DNA of 64,000 nt. It comes from Oegoconia quadripuncta. Its lineage: Eukaryota > Arthropoda > Insecta > Lepidoptera > Autostichidae. The DNA lies in assembly GCA_949316235.1 (NCBI GenBank), contig OX438747.1, forward strand, positions 29,826,618 to 29,890,617, given 5' to 3'. The notes beneath the pieces are model-generated. The model did no database searches. It saw nothing but the letters and a program-made list of their open reading frames with translations, and was not told the origin of the DNA. The translations under genes and the position numbers were made by a program. Positions 1 to 11,281 of the stretch are shown one piece after another; the stretch's first letter is position 1; the number at the start of each line of letters is the position of its first letter.

Positions 1-230
1 AAGCTTTGTTGTCTGTGGTAGTTAAAAACTGTGTTACAGACAACAATGTCTTCCCCATATATTTTGTACAATAAGTAAATTGGGTAGGTACTCGTATTTG
101 CCAATTATGTTTGCAATCTAAAGGTGTAGAGTTTGGTAAGTATATTTGGTAAATATAAGTAAATAATATATATTAACATCTCAGAAATGCTCGGTATTAA
201 TGTTTGTCCGGTGTCGTGTGGGCGGGTTAG

Positions 231-378
231 GTGGAGATGATCCCGGTGGAGTGGTCCCCGTCCAACGCGTGGGTGTCCCGCTGCGTGCGGCGGCTGGCGC
301 GCTGGCTCACGCCGCACCTGCGCTGCTCCACGGCGCAGCGCCTCGCCGACATGCGCGCGCGCACCACGCCAAGAGACC
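231..378 (+). CDS. FAM193: FAM193-like exon 1 (first visible)
   Basis: This GC-rich block stands out from AT-rich flanks. The acceptor ends gcgggttag with a poor pyrimidine tract; the donor is gtaact. Entered at phase 0, it encodes about 49 residues with W-S-P-S-N-A-W and R-R-L-A-R-W-L-T-P-H-L-R-C and leaves one base, which fits exon 2. It could instead be the first coding exon, since an ATG lies at 237, but an open frame runs through the acceptor. Confidence 0.6.
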
Positions 379-1550
379 GTAACTATACCCACATCACTAG
401 CATCAACAACGCCCACTTGGGAATGGAACGCTTTTCAAAACGTTCATATTTATTTATTTCTGATATAGGTCGAACTATTATTTATTTATTTTTGTTAAGG
501 AAAACCAACAGTCATTTTAAATCACAAATAACAATGGTCAATTATACCTGACGGCTAATAACAGGTTCTCACATACATACACATACATACATCACATTAT
601 AAGCAAATTGTCAGTATTCCGTTTCCAAAGTTTTGAAATAGGCGATATAGCCTTCCCCGCGGCAACTTTCTTCGGTTGTAGGGAGGACCTGGAAACGCAT
701 AAGCTAGCGAGCGTTGCCGCCCCCCGGCGATATGGCTGCTAAACTGTTCTAAAGTATGGTACTTACACTTAGGATAAAAATGTACACTAAGTCGTAATGT
801 TTCTGTAAACATTTATATGAAATGAAGACCATTTTCAAACCAACAAATCTATCATCAACATCACTCTAGATTGATATTGGTTGTTCGTGTGGCTGTTGCA
901 GGTTGTCGGAAACCTATCACTGCGACCGTTGCCGATGGCTTACAGTACTCGATTTAGATATCAACTTCAAACCTTATCGATCCAAGTTTAAATAGTGTAG
1001 GATGTTGGAATAGTTATGTATCTACCTACACCAGTTTGCATATGAACTTATAGAAGATGAAATAGCCAACATGTTGTATTTAACCTCATTAACTGTGTAA
1101 AAACTACAAATCAATCATCGAACAAATTTTTCGGGTTCGCCTCAAACCCCTAGGCACACAACGTACAGTTCGTTGCTCAGGTTAGTCAGTCAGTCATTGG
1201 ATTAGTTTCCTGGCACCGATGGTTTTTATCTCATCCGGGTGCAGTAAGTTGTCACCCAGGTTGATATTGCGTTTACGGTGATGCGGGGCACATTCACTCT
1301 AGATAGGCAATAAGACAAGCCGAGAGGGGAAGTGGGAATCCTCTTTTTCCTACCTACGCACATCTTAAGTCTCTAATTAGTCTGGGGCCCTACGCCGTGC
1401 GATGAGGAGATGACTCTTGCTCGGTTATGCTAGCCTGGTACCGGCCAGAATTAGTTTGGGGTCCAAGATAGCAATAGAGTCGCTTTAACTTCAATAATAG
1501 TCGAGTAAAATTAATTACAATGCTGTACGTATCTACTACGTACTAACCGC
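379..1550. other. Intron 1, repeat debris
   Basis: No convincing exon was kept here. 640-735 resembles part of the GC-rich repeat near 35100 (both have a tcgg-(t/c)(a/t)gtagggagga core). 1385-1490 is a lone monomer of the tandem repeat that is arrayed at 47785-48485. The remainder is AT-rich and featureless to the eye. Confidence 0.5.
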
Positions 1551-1552
1551 CT

Positions 1553-1870
1553 ATCTAAACAACATTGGGTTTACGATTCGGAGGTCGCTGGTTCGATCCC
1601 CAGCGAGGTACATGTTTAAGTACTCGGTTTGGTTGGTGGTACGGCATTTTAAATGTCCGCATGGCTAGCTACCACCATCTTATCTAAATCTGCCGCCAAG
1701 CAGCAATGTTAATAGCATTGTTGTGTTCCGGTTGTCAGAGATAAGATAGCCAGTCCCCCAAATGTGTTGGGGTTTCCGGGTCAGTACGCTTCCAACTTTG
1801 ACCTCATATTTACTTAACATCAGGTGTGATTGAGATCAAGAACGAACCCGTCGTGCAAAAAAAAAAAAAT
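1553..1870 (+). mobile_element. SINE family A, near full length
   Basis: tRNA-like head with a B-box (ggttcgatccc), then a shared body (ccaccatcttatctaaatctgccgcc; gataagatagccagtcccccaaa; acatcaggtgtgattgag) and a poly(A) end at 1858-1870. At least eleven copies or pieces of this family occur in the window. Confidence 0.85.
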
Positions 1871-2046
1871 TTGAAGAATGGCCACATTCTGGTCCTCAAG
1901 AATTTGATGTTTTTGCTATGGACTCGTAAAGAAGAAGATGGCATAAGCATTACTTGAGGTATCCCAATATCTCAATATTAATTTCTTTCGACAATGATTG
2001 TTCTTCCCCTTTTTGCTTATATAACCTTTTGTTTTGTTTAAAACAG

Positions 2047-2131
2047 TGAGCGCGTGGTCTGGGTACAACCATCGGTGCGACTGTCTCACACCGCGGACCC
2101 TCTGCGCGCAACAGCGGAAACAACTGCTCAG
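2047..2131 (+). CDS. FAM193: FAM193-like exon 2
   Basis: The acceptor is tgtttaaaacag and the donor gtaact. It enters with two bases and leaves two, matching exons 1 and 3 exactly. It encodes about 28 residues with a small cysteine cluster, H-R-C-D-C followed by T-L-C-A-Q-Q-R-K. Two foldback elements start just downstream at 2159. A competing 43-nt candidate at 902-944 is also phase-compatible but weaker and cannot be used together with this one. Confidence 0.7.
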
Positions 2132-2158
2132 GTAACTTGTACACCGTGTAACGACACC

Positions 2159-2474
2159 TTAAAGCCCGTATTAATAAACCAATCTCAATACAAGTCTTGA
2201 GGCTGTATCAACCGAGATACGTCTTAAGCAGTTGACGCTATCTCAAGCTACGTGCTAATTTATAATTCAATCTTGAGGTCTACTCAGCTGAGATCACTTG
2301 TCAAGTATTCGCCTCAGCGACGAATGAATGAAAGTCTTGAGTTTCGTTTATTAATATGCACACCTTTCAAGTGAGTACTGCTTGAGTACGCACGTGCTTT
2401 CCAGGTCTCAAGTTATTGAGACCGATCACAAAACTGTTCTCAATCTTGAGAATGGTTTATTAATATGGGCTTAG
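2159..2474. mobile_element. Foldback element (MITE) with AAGCCCGTATTAATAAACC ends
   Basis: The left end (ttaaagcccgtattaataaa) is matched inverted at the right end (tttattaatatgggcttag), with tcttgag/ctcaaga motifs throughout. About 316 bp. A partial relative lies at 55280-55410. Confidence 0.75.
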
Positions 2475-2813
2475 GAGTATTCTTGCACGGTATTCCATTC
2501 AAATTTTCAAGTTCAAATTTTTCGGAACGGTTAAACAGATTTTAATGCAACTTTATGTGCATAAAGCGCATACATAGATGTAAAAACTATTTTCGAAAAA
2601 GGGCATTGAAACTAAATTAAACCTATTTTAAGTTATCCATAGTAACAGAAAAAATGCAATATATTCTTTTAAATTCGATATTTTGAAAATGTTTTGTACT
2701 ACCTCTTTAGATCGATGTATCCTGCTTATACCTATGAGGTTTCATTGTAGTCTTCATTTCGGAAAAATGTGGAAAGTGTATATGGAATGCCGTGTGGGAT
2801 AAACCCTCTTAAC
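2475..2813. mobile_element. Foldback element with GGGTTTATCCC..CACGG ends
   Basis: The left end has gcacggtattcca and the right end ggaatgccgtgtgggataaaccc, roughly inverted. A shorter relative at 24213-24413 shows the same ends more clearly. It directly abuts the preceding foldback. Confidence 0.55.
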
Positions 2814-2973
2814 AAGAATGTGGAGTGGAGTAATAGGCGCGGGAAATTTGTTAGGAATTTGTGCAAAATAACTAAATTGCAAACTAAAATTGCTTCCTCG
2901 TCATGGTATATACGTGTCTGTACAGGGCCACCTTCAACCACGGGCATATGTTTCTTTTATGTTTAAGTTACTA

Positions 2974-3793
2974 TACAGGGCGTCCCAAAGTTATGGGACA
3001 TGAAGGGGAAGTACCTTAAATATCGTAGATAGTGAATTTTGCTCAAAGAAGACTTTATGTTATTTTTAAAAGTTAGTAATTCTGCATTCATAGATTTTCT
3101 AAAAATTATTTGCTTCGGCTGGGAATCGAACCGACTCAAATGTGAAAAAAAAAACACCCTACTTTTATGATGCCAATCGAAAGAATAGCTAAAAAATAAT
3201 AACTCTGCCTAAGTAACATAGTATTTTAAAAGAAAGGAACAACGTGAAATTAATCATTTTAATCAAATAAAAAACATACATGAAACTGCCGTAGTCAATT
3301 AAGTAGGTATTTTTTTGTAAATTAATTAATTAAATGCTCAAAATGTGATCCCTCTTGTTTTACGCAAATCGCCAATCTTTTAATGAGCCCGCTGCCTGTT
3401 GATTTTATGAAGTGGGTACTTATTTACGAATAATCAATGCTATCTTTGGAATGATAATATCGCTACTTTTCGAACGTCGTCGGCAATAAATAACTTTCTT
3501 GAAATTTGACTCAATCATTTTATGTTGTTCCTTTCTTTTAAAATACTATGTTACTTAGGCAGAGTTATTATTTTTTAGCTATTCTTTCGATTGGCATCAT
3601 AAAAGTAGGGTGTTTTTTTTTTCACATTTAAGTCGGTTCGATTCCCAGCCGAAGCAAGTAATTTTTAGAAAATCTATGAATGCAGAATTACTAACTTTTA
3701 AAAATAACATAAAGTCTTCTTTGAGCAAAATTCACTATCTACAATATTTAAGGTACTTCCCCTTCATGTCCCATAACTTTGGGACGCCCTGTA
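2974..3793. mobile_element. 820-bp foldback element, TACAGGGCGTCC ends
   Basis: Arms of about 270 bp (2974-3243 and 3524-3793) are near-perfect inverted copies; short open frames in the two arms encode the same peptide. TA lies outside each end, consistent with a TA target duplication. The arms contain a tRNA B-box-like ggttcgattccc. The ~280-bp centre shows no transposase. Confidence 0.85.
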
Positions 3794-4547
3794 TACTCTG
3801 TTGGTACACTCACCCGACAAACGGATAGTCCAGTAAGGAGACGCTTTTGACTTCCTATAATTTTAAAGGCCGTGTTTTTTTGTACATGCATAGAGTACGT
3901 GATAGAATAAAAAAAAAATCTAACAAATCGGTAGCTTGTTTTAGTTATACATATTTAGTAATAAAACGTAGACTATATGATTAAAATTACCACTGTGAAT
4001 GACATTGCGTCGGAGAATATACTTAGAACTTCTTTAGAATTATAAATAAATAAATAAAAATAAAAATAGTTTATTTCAGGATTAGACCCATATTTTGGTT
4101 AGTAACTTAAAAATAAATAGGAGTAAGTTAGTATCTTAAATCTATAATAACTGTGAACAGAAGGGACCATACGACTGCTGCGGCACAATCAGCACTATTT
4201 GGATGTGTGCAAGCGTATTATTTGAATATAATTATGAAAAATTTCACCGAGTGCAAATATCACGATTCAATAAACTATTTTTAGAAAATGCAAAGTAGCT
4301 ATTGATTAATTTTTTAGACAATAGTTTTAGAAGATCTTTGCATCTTCTACAACGCAATGAAGTGCACAGTGGTAACTTTAATTTAATATTGTAGGCTTTA
4401 TAACTAAATACCTACACTATACCTAAAGCAAACTCCTGGTCCGTTAGAAAATATTTTTTACAATATCACTGATACTCTGTCTATGTAAAAAAAATCAGGG
4501 CCTTTAAGATTATAAATCAAAATCAAAAATATTTTATTAATTGACGA

Positions 4548-4685
4548 CCTGTTTGGTGTAGTGGTTAGAAACTCTGACCACTATATCAACGACTTGCTAC
4601 GATCCTGACACACCTGTGTCAGGATCGTAGCAAGTGGAAGTCTGTGGTCTCTGCCTACCGCTACGGAAACAGGCGTCACTTTATG
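4548..4685 (+). mobile_element. Truncated SINE B head plus LINE 3' scrap
   Basis: 4548-4590 is the start of a tRNA-headed SINE (gacctgtttggtgtagtggttag). It is followed by a short palindrome (gatcctgacac..gtgtcaggatc) and by the gcaagtggaagtctgtggtctctgcctacc tail that ends LINE copies at 43560 and 60640. Confidence 0.55.
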
Positions 4686-4782
4686 CATGTGTTACTCTGT
4701 GAATCCAGCACAATGGCTTCTTCTATATAACTTTCATGCCAGACATTTTCAAGACAGTCTTAAATTACAGTGTTTGTTCCAG

Positions 4783-4861
4783 GATCTCCTTTTTCGGTAT
4801 GATGCAAGCTGTGAACGAATTCAACGGGGCCAAGCCTGGGACCAACGCCGACTCCGAAAAG
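4783..4861 (+). CDS. FAM193: FAM193-like exon 3
   Basis: The acceptor tgtttgttccag is good and the donor is gtactc. The exon completes a codon with one base and ends at phase 0. It encodes 26 residues beginning [18 protein letters not shown] tail begins only some 20 bases after the donor, so the frame appears to run on into transposon sequence. Confidence 0.75.
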
Positions 4862-4883
4862 GTACTCATTAATTTTATAAGAT

Positions 4884-5286
4884 TCATCGCGTCCCTCTGC
4901 ATTCTCTATCGCATATTTCATGGGGAGTGTTCTGAAGAACTGTTCGAGCTAATACCCGCTGCTCAATTTAACCGATACACTTCTCGGAGAAAATTAAATT
5001 TCCATCCACATCACCTGGATGAGTGGAAGTCTACCACTGTACGTTTCTCAAGAAACTTCTTACCACGTACGACCACCCTGTGGAACGGACTTCCGGCAGC
5101 GGTATTCCCGAACGAGTACGACATTGGAACCTTCAAGAAACGAGCCTACACCTTCCTCAAAGGCCGGCAACGCATCTGTGACCCTTTTGGTGTTGCGGGT
5201 GTCCATGGGCGGCGGTGATTACTTTCCATCAGGTGACCCGCATGCTCGTTTGCCGCTCTCTCATATAAAAAAAAAAAAAAAAAAAA
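4884..5286 (+). mobile_element. 5'-truncated LINE, C-terminal coding tail and poly(A)
   Basis: An open segment reads [13 protein letters not shown], then [19 protein letters not shown] and a Phe/Leu/Lys-rich end, the usual C-terminus of a lepidopteran non-LTR retrotransposon. It stops at about 5216, has a short 3' UTR and an A-tail from 5268. Clade not assigned. Confidence 0.75.
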
Positions 5287-5682
5287 TTCAAAATGCCATT
5301 ACGGAAATTTAGTGGTTTTATTTAAACTTCAAGCTTTTATTTTAATTTAAGACTACTGGAAATAATAATAGGATTTAAGTATATCTCTGTCAGTCGGTAT
5401 GTCCAACTACCGCTTCTGAAAGGGAAATCATCTGTGAGAAATGAAGCGGCGCTAGAACCCCACAAGGTCATTGTGTGCTTTTTTTATTTTTAACTAAAAC
5501 GTATACCACACATTTTATCATTTTTGTGAGCTGGTCGAATTACCTCAAGCGTATTTGTAGTCACTAATTTTGTAATAACCTTTTGTCATGTTAATGATAA
5601 AAGTGTTAAAAGCATATACAGTGTCCCATAAATTATTTAAGTTCCATATTATGGGAGCGCATGCTGTCCTCCTGGATAGCTA

Positions 5683-5866
5683 CCACCATCTTATTTAAGT
5701 CTGTCGCCAAGTAGCAATCTTGGTAGCATTGTGTTCCGGCTGTTTGATACAAGAAAAACAGTCCCCCAAATGGATGGTTCATATATATGCCCCTCGCGGG
5801 ATTCGAACCCGCGACCTGTTGATATGGCAGTCATGGTTTCTAACCACTACACCAAATAGGTCGTTA
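5683..5866. mobile_element. SINE A body fragment and inverted SINE B head
   Basis: 5683-5780 is a diverged piece of the SINE A body (+). 5788-5866 is the tRNA-like head of SINE B on the minus strand (gcgggattcgaacccgcgacc; accactacaccaaa). Confidence 0.6.
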
Positions 5867-6002
5867 ATAAAACATAACATAACATGTTGATCTTGGCTAC
5901 ATTTTGTAAGAATCACCAAGCAGAATGATTGTTGCGTCGAATATTTTTGTATGTGTTACTGTAATATGAAAATAAACGCTTTATCTATCTTTCTGTTCGC
6001 AG

Positions 6003-6204
6003 CCACCGAACGAAGTGCAACCAGATTCTGCGGGTCAGCTGCAGCAGGGTGACGGCACGGGGGCGAAGCCACCGGACTGCCAGCCGGCCAGCCCCGTCCA
6101 TCAGCCAGTCGATCACTCCACCGACCAGTCAGCCCATCAGGCAGACAACCAATCACCAGACCACCTAGTTGACCACCCAGTCGACCAGCAAGGCGACCTC
6201 GACA
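6003..6204 (+). CDS. FAM193: FAM193-like exon 4, His/Asp/Gln/Pro-rich
   Basis: The acceptor is ttctgttcgcag and the donor gtacgt; phase 0 in, one base out. It encodes about 67 residues, hydrophilic and repetitive, with variants of Q-P-V-D-H, D-H-S-T-D-Q and D-H-P-V-D-Q. This is probably a disordered linker that grew by short duplications. An RTE-like repeat sits 22 bases after the donor. Confidence 0.75.
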
Positions 6205-6225
6205 GTACGTAACAAAGCTTTATTA

Positions 6226-6478
6226 CTAGCTGTTACCCGCGGATTCGTCCTAAATGTCACTCTAAGGCTCAAAAGCAATCCCATTAATAATACCTATCCT
6301 ACAGGAACCAGTCACTTTTCCGGGATAAACAGTAGCCTATACGTTAATCCTGGTCCTAATCTATCACCAACCAAATTGCAACCAAATCTGTCCAGCCGTT
6401 TAGGCGTGAAGAGGTAACAAACATACATGTATAAGACATACATACACGCACAAACTTTCGTATTTATAATATTAGTTG
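6226..6478 (+). mobile_element. RTE-like 3' repeat
   Basis: It starts actagctgttacccgcggattcgtcc and ends actttcgtatttataatattagttg, the two ends of a very common lepidopteran non-LTR-derived repeat. Relatives lie at 31394-31628 and 40693-40948, with a minus-strand piece at 50255-50425. Confidence 0.6.
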
Positions 6479-6588
6479 TGATGTGATTGGCATCTCATCA
6501 CCAACTTCATTGTCATCGTTAGAAAAAATCGTCTACTATCAAAGCAATCCCACTATTAATATCAATTCCAATTTCTCATCAGTTACAG

Positions 6589-6847
6589 ACTCAGACGCGA
6601 ACTCGGGCACTGCATCCCTCGGCCTCTCGACTTCCTCGTCCCTGGACTCTGCATCGGAGCTACTCCTGGCTGCAGCGGCTGCCGTGGAATCAGGGGGCTC
6701 TGAGGGGGAAGCGGCTCCCGGCGAGCTCTGCAGGACTGTTCGCCATCTCATGCGTTCCATAGCGTCCATAGAGAGGCTGATGGACAGGGTTCTGAAGCAT
6801 TGCGACGAGTGGCCAGCGCCGCCCAGTCGGAACGATCACGAAGCCAG
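6589..6847 (+). CDS. FAM193: FAM193-like exon 5, Ser/Ala-rich then helical
   Basis: The acceptor is ctcatcagttacag and the donor gtgact; two bases in, two out. It encodes about 86 residues. The first half is Ser/Ala/Glu-rich (S-T-S-S-S-L-D-S, L-L-L-A-A-A-A-A-V). The second half is a likely amphipathic helix (V-R-H-L-M-R-S-I-A-S-I-E-R-L-M). The junction to exon 6 rebuilds an Arg codon (AG+G). Confidence 0.8.
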
Positions 6848-6875
6848 GTGACTAACCGGACATTGCAGACTGAAC

Positions 6876-7340
6876 TAGCACATGAACCGAGTTTGCGGCA
6901 CTAGTCCCACCAAGGGCGAGGAGCGATTAGCCGGTCGCCGCCCAGATTTACGCTCCTTTACGGGGTAAAGGGCCATCGATCGCACCACCCCCATGTACAG
7001 GCGGCGGCTTGCCGACTTGGGCCCCCCGATGTTTGGCATCAGCCGCCTTAGGGCAACTAATGCCGCGATCAATCGGGGGGCCAGGCGAGCGAAGTGTCTG
7101 CGGAAACTCCAGCGCGGGTCGAGGACGAGTCCGAGATACCTCATCTCGGGCTTTTCTCGATCCGAGTGCCACCGACTTGGATGCTCGCGCCGGGAGGTGG
7201 CCCCTTTCGGGTGCGGTGGAAGCACAGCGCCTCGGACTTGTGGAGGGCCACCTCCAGGCCGAGTATCCTTATGCGCCTCACCACCTGTGCTACTGACACA
7301 GTGGCGAGGCGTGCCGCGTCTCGGTACGAGCTTCCCCGGG
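6876..7340 (-). mobile_element. R1-clade-like LINE reverse-transcriptase relic
   Basis: GC-rich (the intron is otherwise AT-rich). The minus-strand frame reads Y-L-G-L-V-L-D-P-R-W-S-F-R-R-H-F, then L-R-R-L-M-P-N-I-G-G-P and R-R-L-Y-M-G-V-V-R-S-M-A-L-Y, the thumb region typical of R1/TRAS-like elements. It has no intact ORF. Confidence 0.65.
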
Positions 7341-7685
7341 TGGACTCACAACAGGTTACTTGTTATATTTCTTTAATCAGAGGAAATGGTACAATCGATC
7401 TACAAAGGTCACAGTGCTTAATAATGGGGCTCTAAATCTGCCCTTTCTAAATAATAATAATAATGTTAATTTAGCTAAGGCACTATATGAATAACTATGG
7501 CGTCAAATTTCATTACAAAAATTAATAGTTCACCTTCAACAAGCAACTGGTTTCCAAGACCAACCATTTCGTGTAACCATCAAACCATTGTCGTTTCATT
7601 AGTAACATCAAGCAACAGCTACACATCAAAGTTCATGGTCATTCGACATCATCATCCAGGGTTGCTCATGATGGACGGTTTCCAG

Positions 7686-7806
7686 GAAACGCGTGGACAT
7701 GGGCCTGTCGGAGGTGGATCGCAAGCTGATGGCGATGTATCGGAGGTTGCCAGAGGTTCATCGCAGGCAGCTGCAGGTGTATAGGAAGCAGAAGAAGCTT
7801 TCTACG
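7686..7806 (+). CDS. FAM193: FAM193-like exon 6
   Basis: The acceptor is gacggtttccag and the donor gtaaga. One base completes the exon 5 codon and the exon ends at phase 0. It encodes about 40 residues, strongly basic and helical (G-L-S-E-V-D-R-K-L-M-A-M-Y-R-R, then R-R-Q-L-Q-V-Y-R-K-Q-K-K). An R1-like LINE relic fills the intron before it. Confidence 0.8.
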
Positions 7807-8110
7807 GTAAGATGAAGTACTTATATCATGATATGATGTCTGTAGTTGAAGCCGGATGCTTCTTGGAAATTAAATGAAATAATTTATTTGCTTGATTTTG
7901 GGTACAAGATAGGATGACACATAACAGAAGTCCCATTCAAAATCTACTTAAAATCTAGCGTGCAAATATTTAATAAATTAGGATAGCTTTAGATAGGTTA
8001 TTCCCTATAACAAAATAAACCAGGAACTGAATGAGGGCCTGCCCAAACATCTACGTAAAAAGAAAGTGTCAAAATGGTTATTAGAAATGAACTATGAACA
8101 AACTGACAAC

Positions 8111-8242
8111 TCCGGTTGTCAGAGATAAGATAGCCAGTCCCCCAACTAAGATGGGGTTTCCGGGTCAGTACGCTACCACCTTCGGCCTCATCTTCACTTG
8201 ATTGAGGTCAAGTGCTAACCCGTTGTGGATAAAAAAAAAAAC
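8111..8242 (+). mobile_element. SINE A, 5'-truncated
   Basis: It begins inside the body (tccggttgtcagagataag) and ends in A10 at about 8240. The acatcaggtgtg segment is deleted relative to other copies. Confidence 0.75.
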
Positions 8243-8621
8243 AGAACAACTTCTTTTACCTCTAAAAACAATTCTGTTTCTTAATTCTACCCTTTAAAGA
8301 TTATAAATTATCAAAAATAACACCATATTACAGGAACACGCAATAACAACATACTAATTAAAATAAATGCTCTAATAAACAGTATCTACGTTGAGATCTG
8401 TAAATTGAATATTAACGGGTAGTATTAACCAGTGGCGGCCGTCTCTTAGTGCACACGTGCGCAGCACTGCCAGATCTTAATATTAGGTCCTTACCACCCA
8501 CGATGAAATACTTTGACAAGTGCCAATGTTTAAATCAAAGATATCCTATACTGTTTAAATAGTTAATAGTTCTGATCGAGTATTTAATAAGGCAAACTGG
8601 GATTTGGGGTTATACTAATAT

Positions 8622-8980
8622 AACCCCAAATTACCTATGAAATTGGCGTTTTGTATGAAGAATTTCATTAAGACTGTTTTCTCCATACAAACATTTTTGA
8701 TTTTTTTTTTGGGAACGGCAAATCCAAATTTAGCTAAACTTTGTGTGTATTATCGGATAACATTAAGTTAAAATATAGACAGCGTTAATTTTTAAAAGTA
8801 ACCGCTTTATAAAAGTTTCAGCGAATCCAAGAAATGATTATGGGAAGCACATGAAAGAGCTCTGTTGAAATTTTTTTATTATGTGATTTGGCCCAGAAAT
8901 TAAAAAATATTTCATGTGAAACCTTGAAATAACATTCCATTTTCCAAATAAAAAACAAATTTGGATATAGCTTTATGTTT
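8622..8980 (-). repeat. Dispersed repeat, inverted partner of 50838-51238
   Basis: About 340 bp match the 51-kb copy in opposite orientation, including gaaattggcgttttgtatga, gaacggcaaatcc and cggataacattaag. No coding potential was seen. Confidence 0.75.
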
Positions 8981-9346
8981 GAGATATATCTAACCACTCC
9001 ATTTGGGATAAAAGTTGTGACATTATGTACATACGTATATGTATATTATGTAATTTCATAACCAATTGTCAAATTCGACCAACAGTAATGATTGGACGGG
9101 CTCCCTCGACCAATGGCAATTAAGTTAATTGGTTTGTGTCGTTTTATTGTGCAATTTGCTAATATTAGGATATAAGTTATCTTAATTGTTTGAGTCTCAC
9201 GCGTTCCCACTGTTGGGATTGGGAGAGGGCAATGTATGCTATTAAATTAAACGTAGTAGAGCTGTCGCTATTTGTTTTCGATTGCGTCTGGTGCGGTAGG
9301 TCCTCGGATGGCATGTTAATATGAATGTTTCCGTGCTTGCTGTTGT

Positions 9347-9672
9347 TTTTTTTTATGCATAAAGGGTTGGTACTTGACCTCAATCACACCTGATGTTAAG
9401 TGAAGATGAGGTCGAAGGTGGAAGCGTACTGACCCGGAAACCCCAACGCATTTGGGGGGACTGGCTATCTTATCTCTGACAACCGGAACACAACAAAGCT
9501 ACATTGCTATTTGGCGGCAGATTTAGATAAGATGGTGGTAGCTAGCCAGGCGGACATTTAAAATGCCCTACCACCAACCAAACCGAGTACTTAAACATGT
9601 ACCCCGCTGGGGATCGAACCCGCGACCTCCCAATCATAAACCCAATGTTGTTTACATTGAGCCACGGAGATG
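9347..9672 (-). mobile_element. SINE A, near full length
   Basis: Minus strand: the T-run at 9347 is its poly(A) and the tRNA-like head (gggttcgatcc, rc) ends near 9670. One of the best copies for building a consensus. Confidence 0.85.
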
Positions 9673-9699
9673 ATTAAATGTTACATTGTCAGTCCTGGA

Positions 9700-10196
9700 T
9701 TTTTTTTTAAGTCAAGCCGGTGGCCTACATATTAGGTGAAGAAGTCTATCAGGTGGCCACTAGCCTCCTGGCGCGAGGAGGCTGCGCCCCAACAATGGGG
9801 GCGTAAAGTCTATTCATTCTTATGTGTCTTATCATTTTTTTATTTTTTTTTTTTTTTTTTTTATTTTTAATAGGGAAATCAACAGCTTAATCTTAACAAG
9901 TATTGCTTACATATTTCAGAGTATTTTTACAATGTAAAAGCCTTTATAGATTTCCACGACAAATTCAGTAGAAAAAGAATACATGAATATGATAAAAATT
10001 TCTTATAACTATGTTTTATTCTAGTTTGTGTTGTACCTATGTATGTGTGTGTGTGTGTGTGTGTGTGTGAGTGTGAGTGTGTGTGTGTGTGTTTAATTAA
10101 TTTTATTATTATGACTACACTAGTTGACAGTGCCTAGAGTTCACAAATAGACTAAGATTTTACTTATAGCGCATTACTTACTAACCCAAACAATAA
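9700..10196. repeat. Low-complexity and unassigned repeat, (GT)n
   Basis: 9700-9830 is a moderately GC-rich unassigned repeat (tcaagccggtggcctac..). A T-run lies at 9835-9862 and a (GT)n microsatellite at about 10042-10091. Confidence 0.6.
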
Positions 10197-10660
10197 AGTT
10201 TTGTTTATTTATCTTGCAGTAACTTTATTATTTTTGACTTAAAAGTTACCTTAGAGACGGAAAAGGGATCGAGATCGCTAAATTTATTATTAGAAACTTT
10301 GCCTATACGTGTCAAAACGGAGTTTTGCGCATAATTAGTGCGATGAATGGGAGTGCTGATCATTGGGGTATGTCGCGTGCGTTTTAAAGGTACGTTAAAG
10401 GTAATTTTAGAGGTTAGATATTGGCAGTCTATGTTTGAGTTTAAAATGTCATAAAGTAGTGTCATGTCAAGCATAATGCGTCTTTTGGTTAGTGTAACCA
10501 TATTGTAATGCTGACAGCTGTCCGTGTAGTTAGAAAATAGATTGCGTGTTTTATAGTTTAAATATTTCAGAAATTTGGTCTGAATTTGCTCAATACGGTT
10601 CTTGTATATATTGTACTGGGGTGTATGTAAACAAACACTTCTCAAAGACATTGTCACACA
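10197..10660 (-). mobile_element. LINE reverse-transcriptase C-terminal fragment
   Basis: The minus-strand open segment contains T-P-Q-Y-N-I-Y-K-N-R-I-E-Q-I-Q-T-K-F-L-K-Y-L, the motif after the RT thumb in Jockey/CR1-like elements. The 5' part is absent. Confidence 0.65.
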
Positions 10661-10795
10661 TTTCTCTCTGATTACACAATAACCATCACTTAAAATGTTG
10701 TTGTATACTTAAAGAAACTGAAAGTATTGAAATCAACCAAGACAATCAAGAATATCATTTCTATAAAGATTTTCTTCAATTTTTTTTTTTTAGTT

Positions 10796-11172
10796 TAAAT
10801 TTCTCCTCTAGGAGAAGGCAAAGGGATCTAGCCCTTAACAGCCATGTCTTATTTATCTTATTTCTTAGTAAGTCAGTCTCAGTCAAAACAAGTAATTCGT
10901 CGTATACTTGGCGTATACAGAGTCTAGTCACGGTCAAGTCATTCTTCAGTAAAGTGGCAGAATGCTTTACAAAAGATTTTGGCGGCTTCTTGTGGGAACC
11001 CGAAGGCTCCGTTACGCACTTTAATTTACACTTCCCTTCACTTGTACACCATCACTAACGTTTGCTGCACAATATTCTGCCATTTTTAAGCTTCAAAAGT
11101 CAGAATGCACAAATTATAAGAATTATAAAGAAAAATGCTACTTCACTCGCCGAGTTCCCGCCAAAAAGCCTT
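10796..11172 (+). repeat. Direct repeat copy 1 of a ~350-bp element
   Basis: Shares aaggcaaagggatct, catacttggcgtatac-type, aaagtggcagaatgcttta and cactcgccgagttcccg with 11282-11625 in the same order and orientation, with many point differences. Not identified; a partial inverted third copy is at 40955-41127. Confidence 0.8.
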
Positions 11173-11281
11173 TTCTTCAATAATCGAAGGAACGAATGAA
11201 TTACCTCGAAAATATTTGTCATCGCAATGTATTGATTGTTTATGCATCGTATTTTACTTTTATTTATGTTATTCACTCTTT

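Noticed and set aside
902..944. A 43-nt exon candidate (acceptor ggctgttgcag, donor gtactc) joining exon 1 to exon 3 in phase
   Set aside because: Exon 2 at 2047-2131 has equal phase fit, a more natural cysteine-containing peptide and better coding composition; the two cannot be used together.
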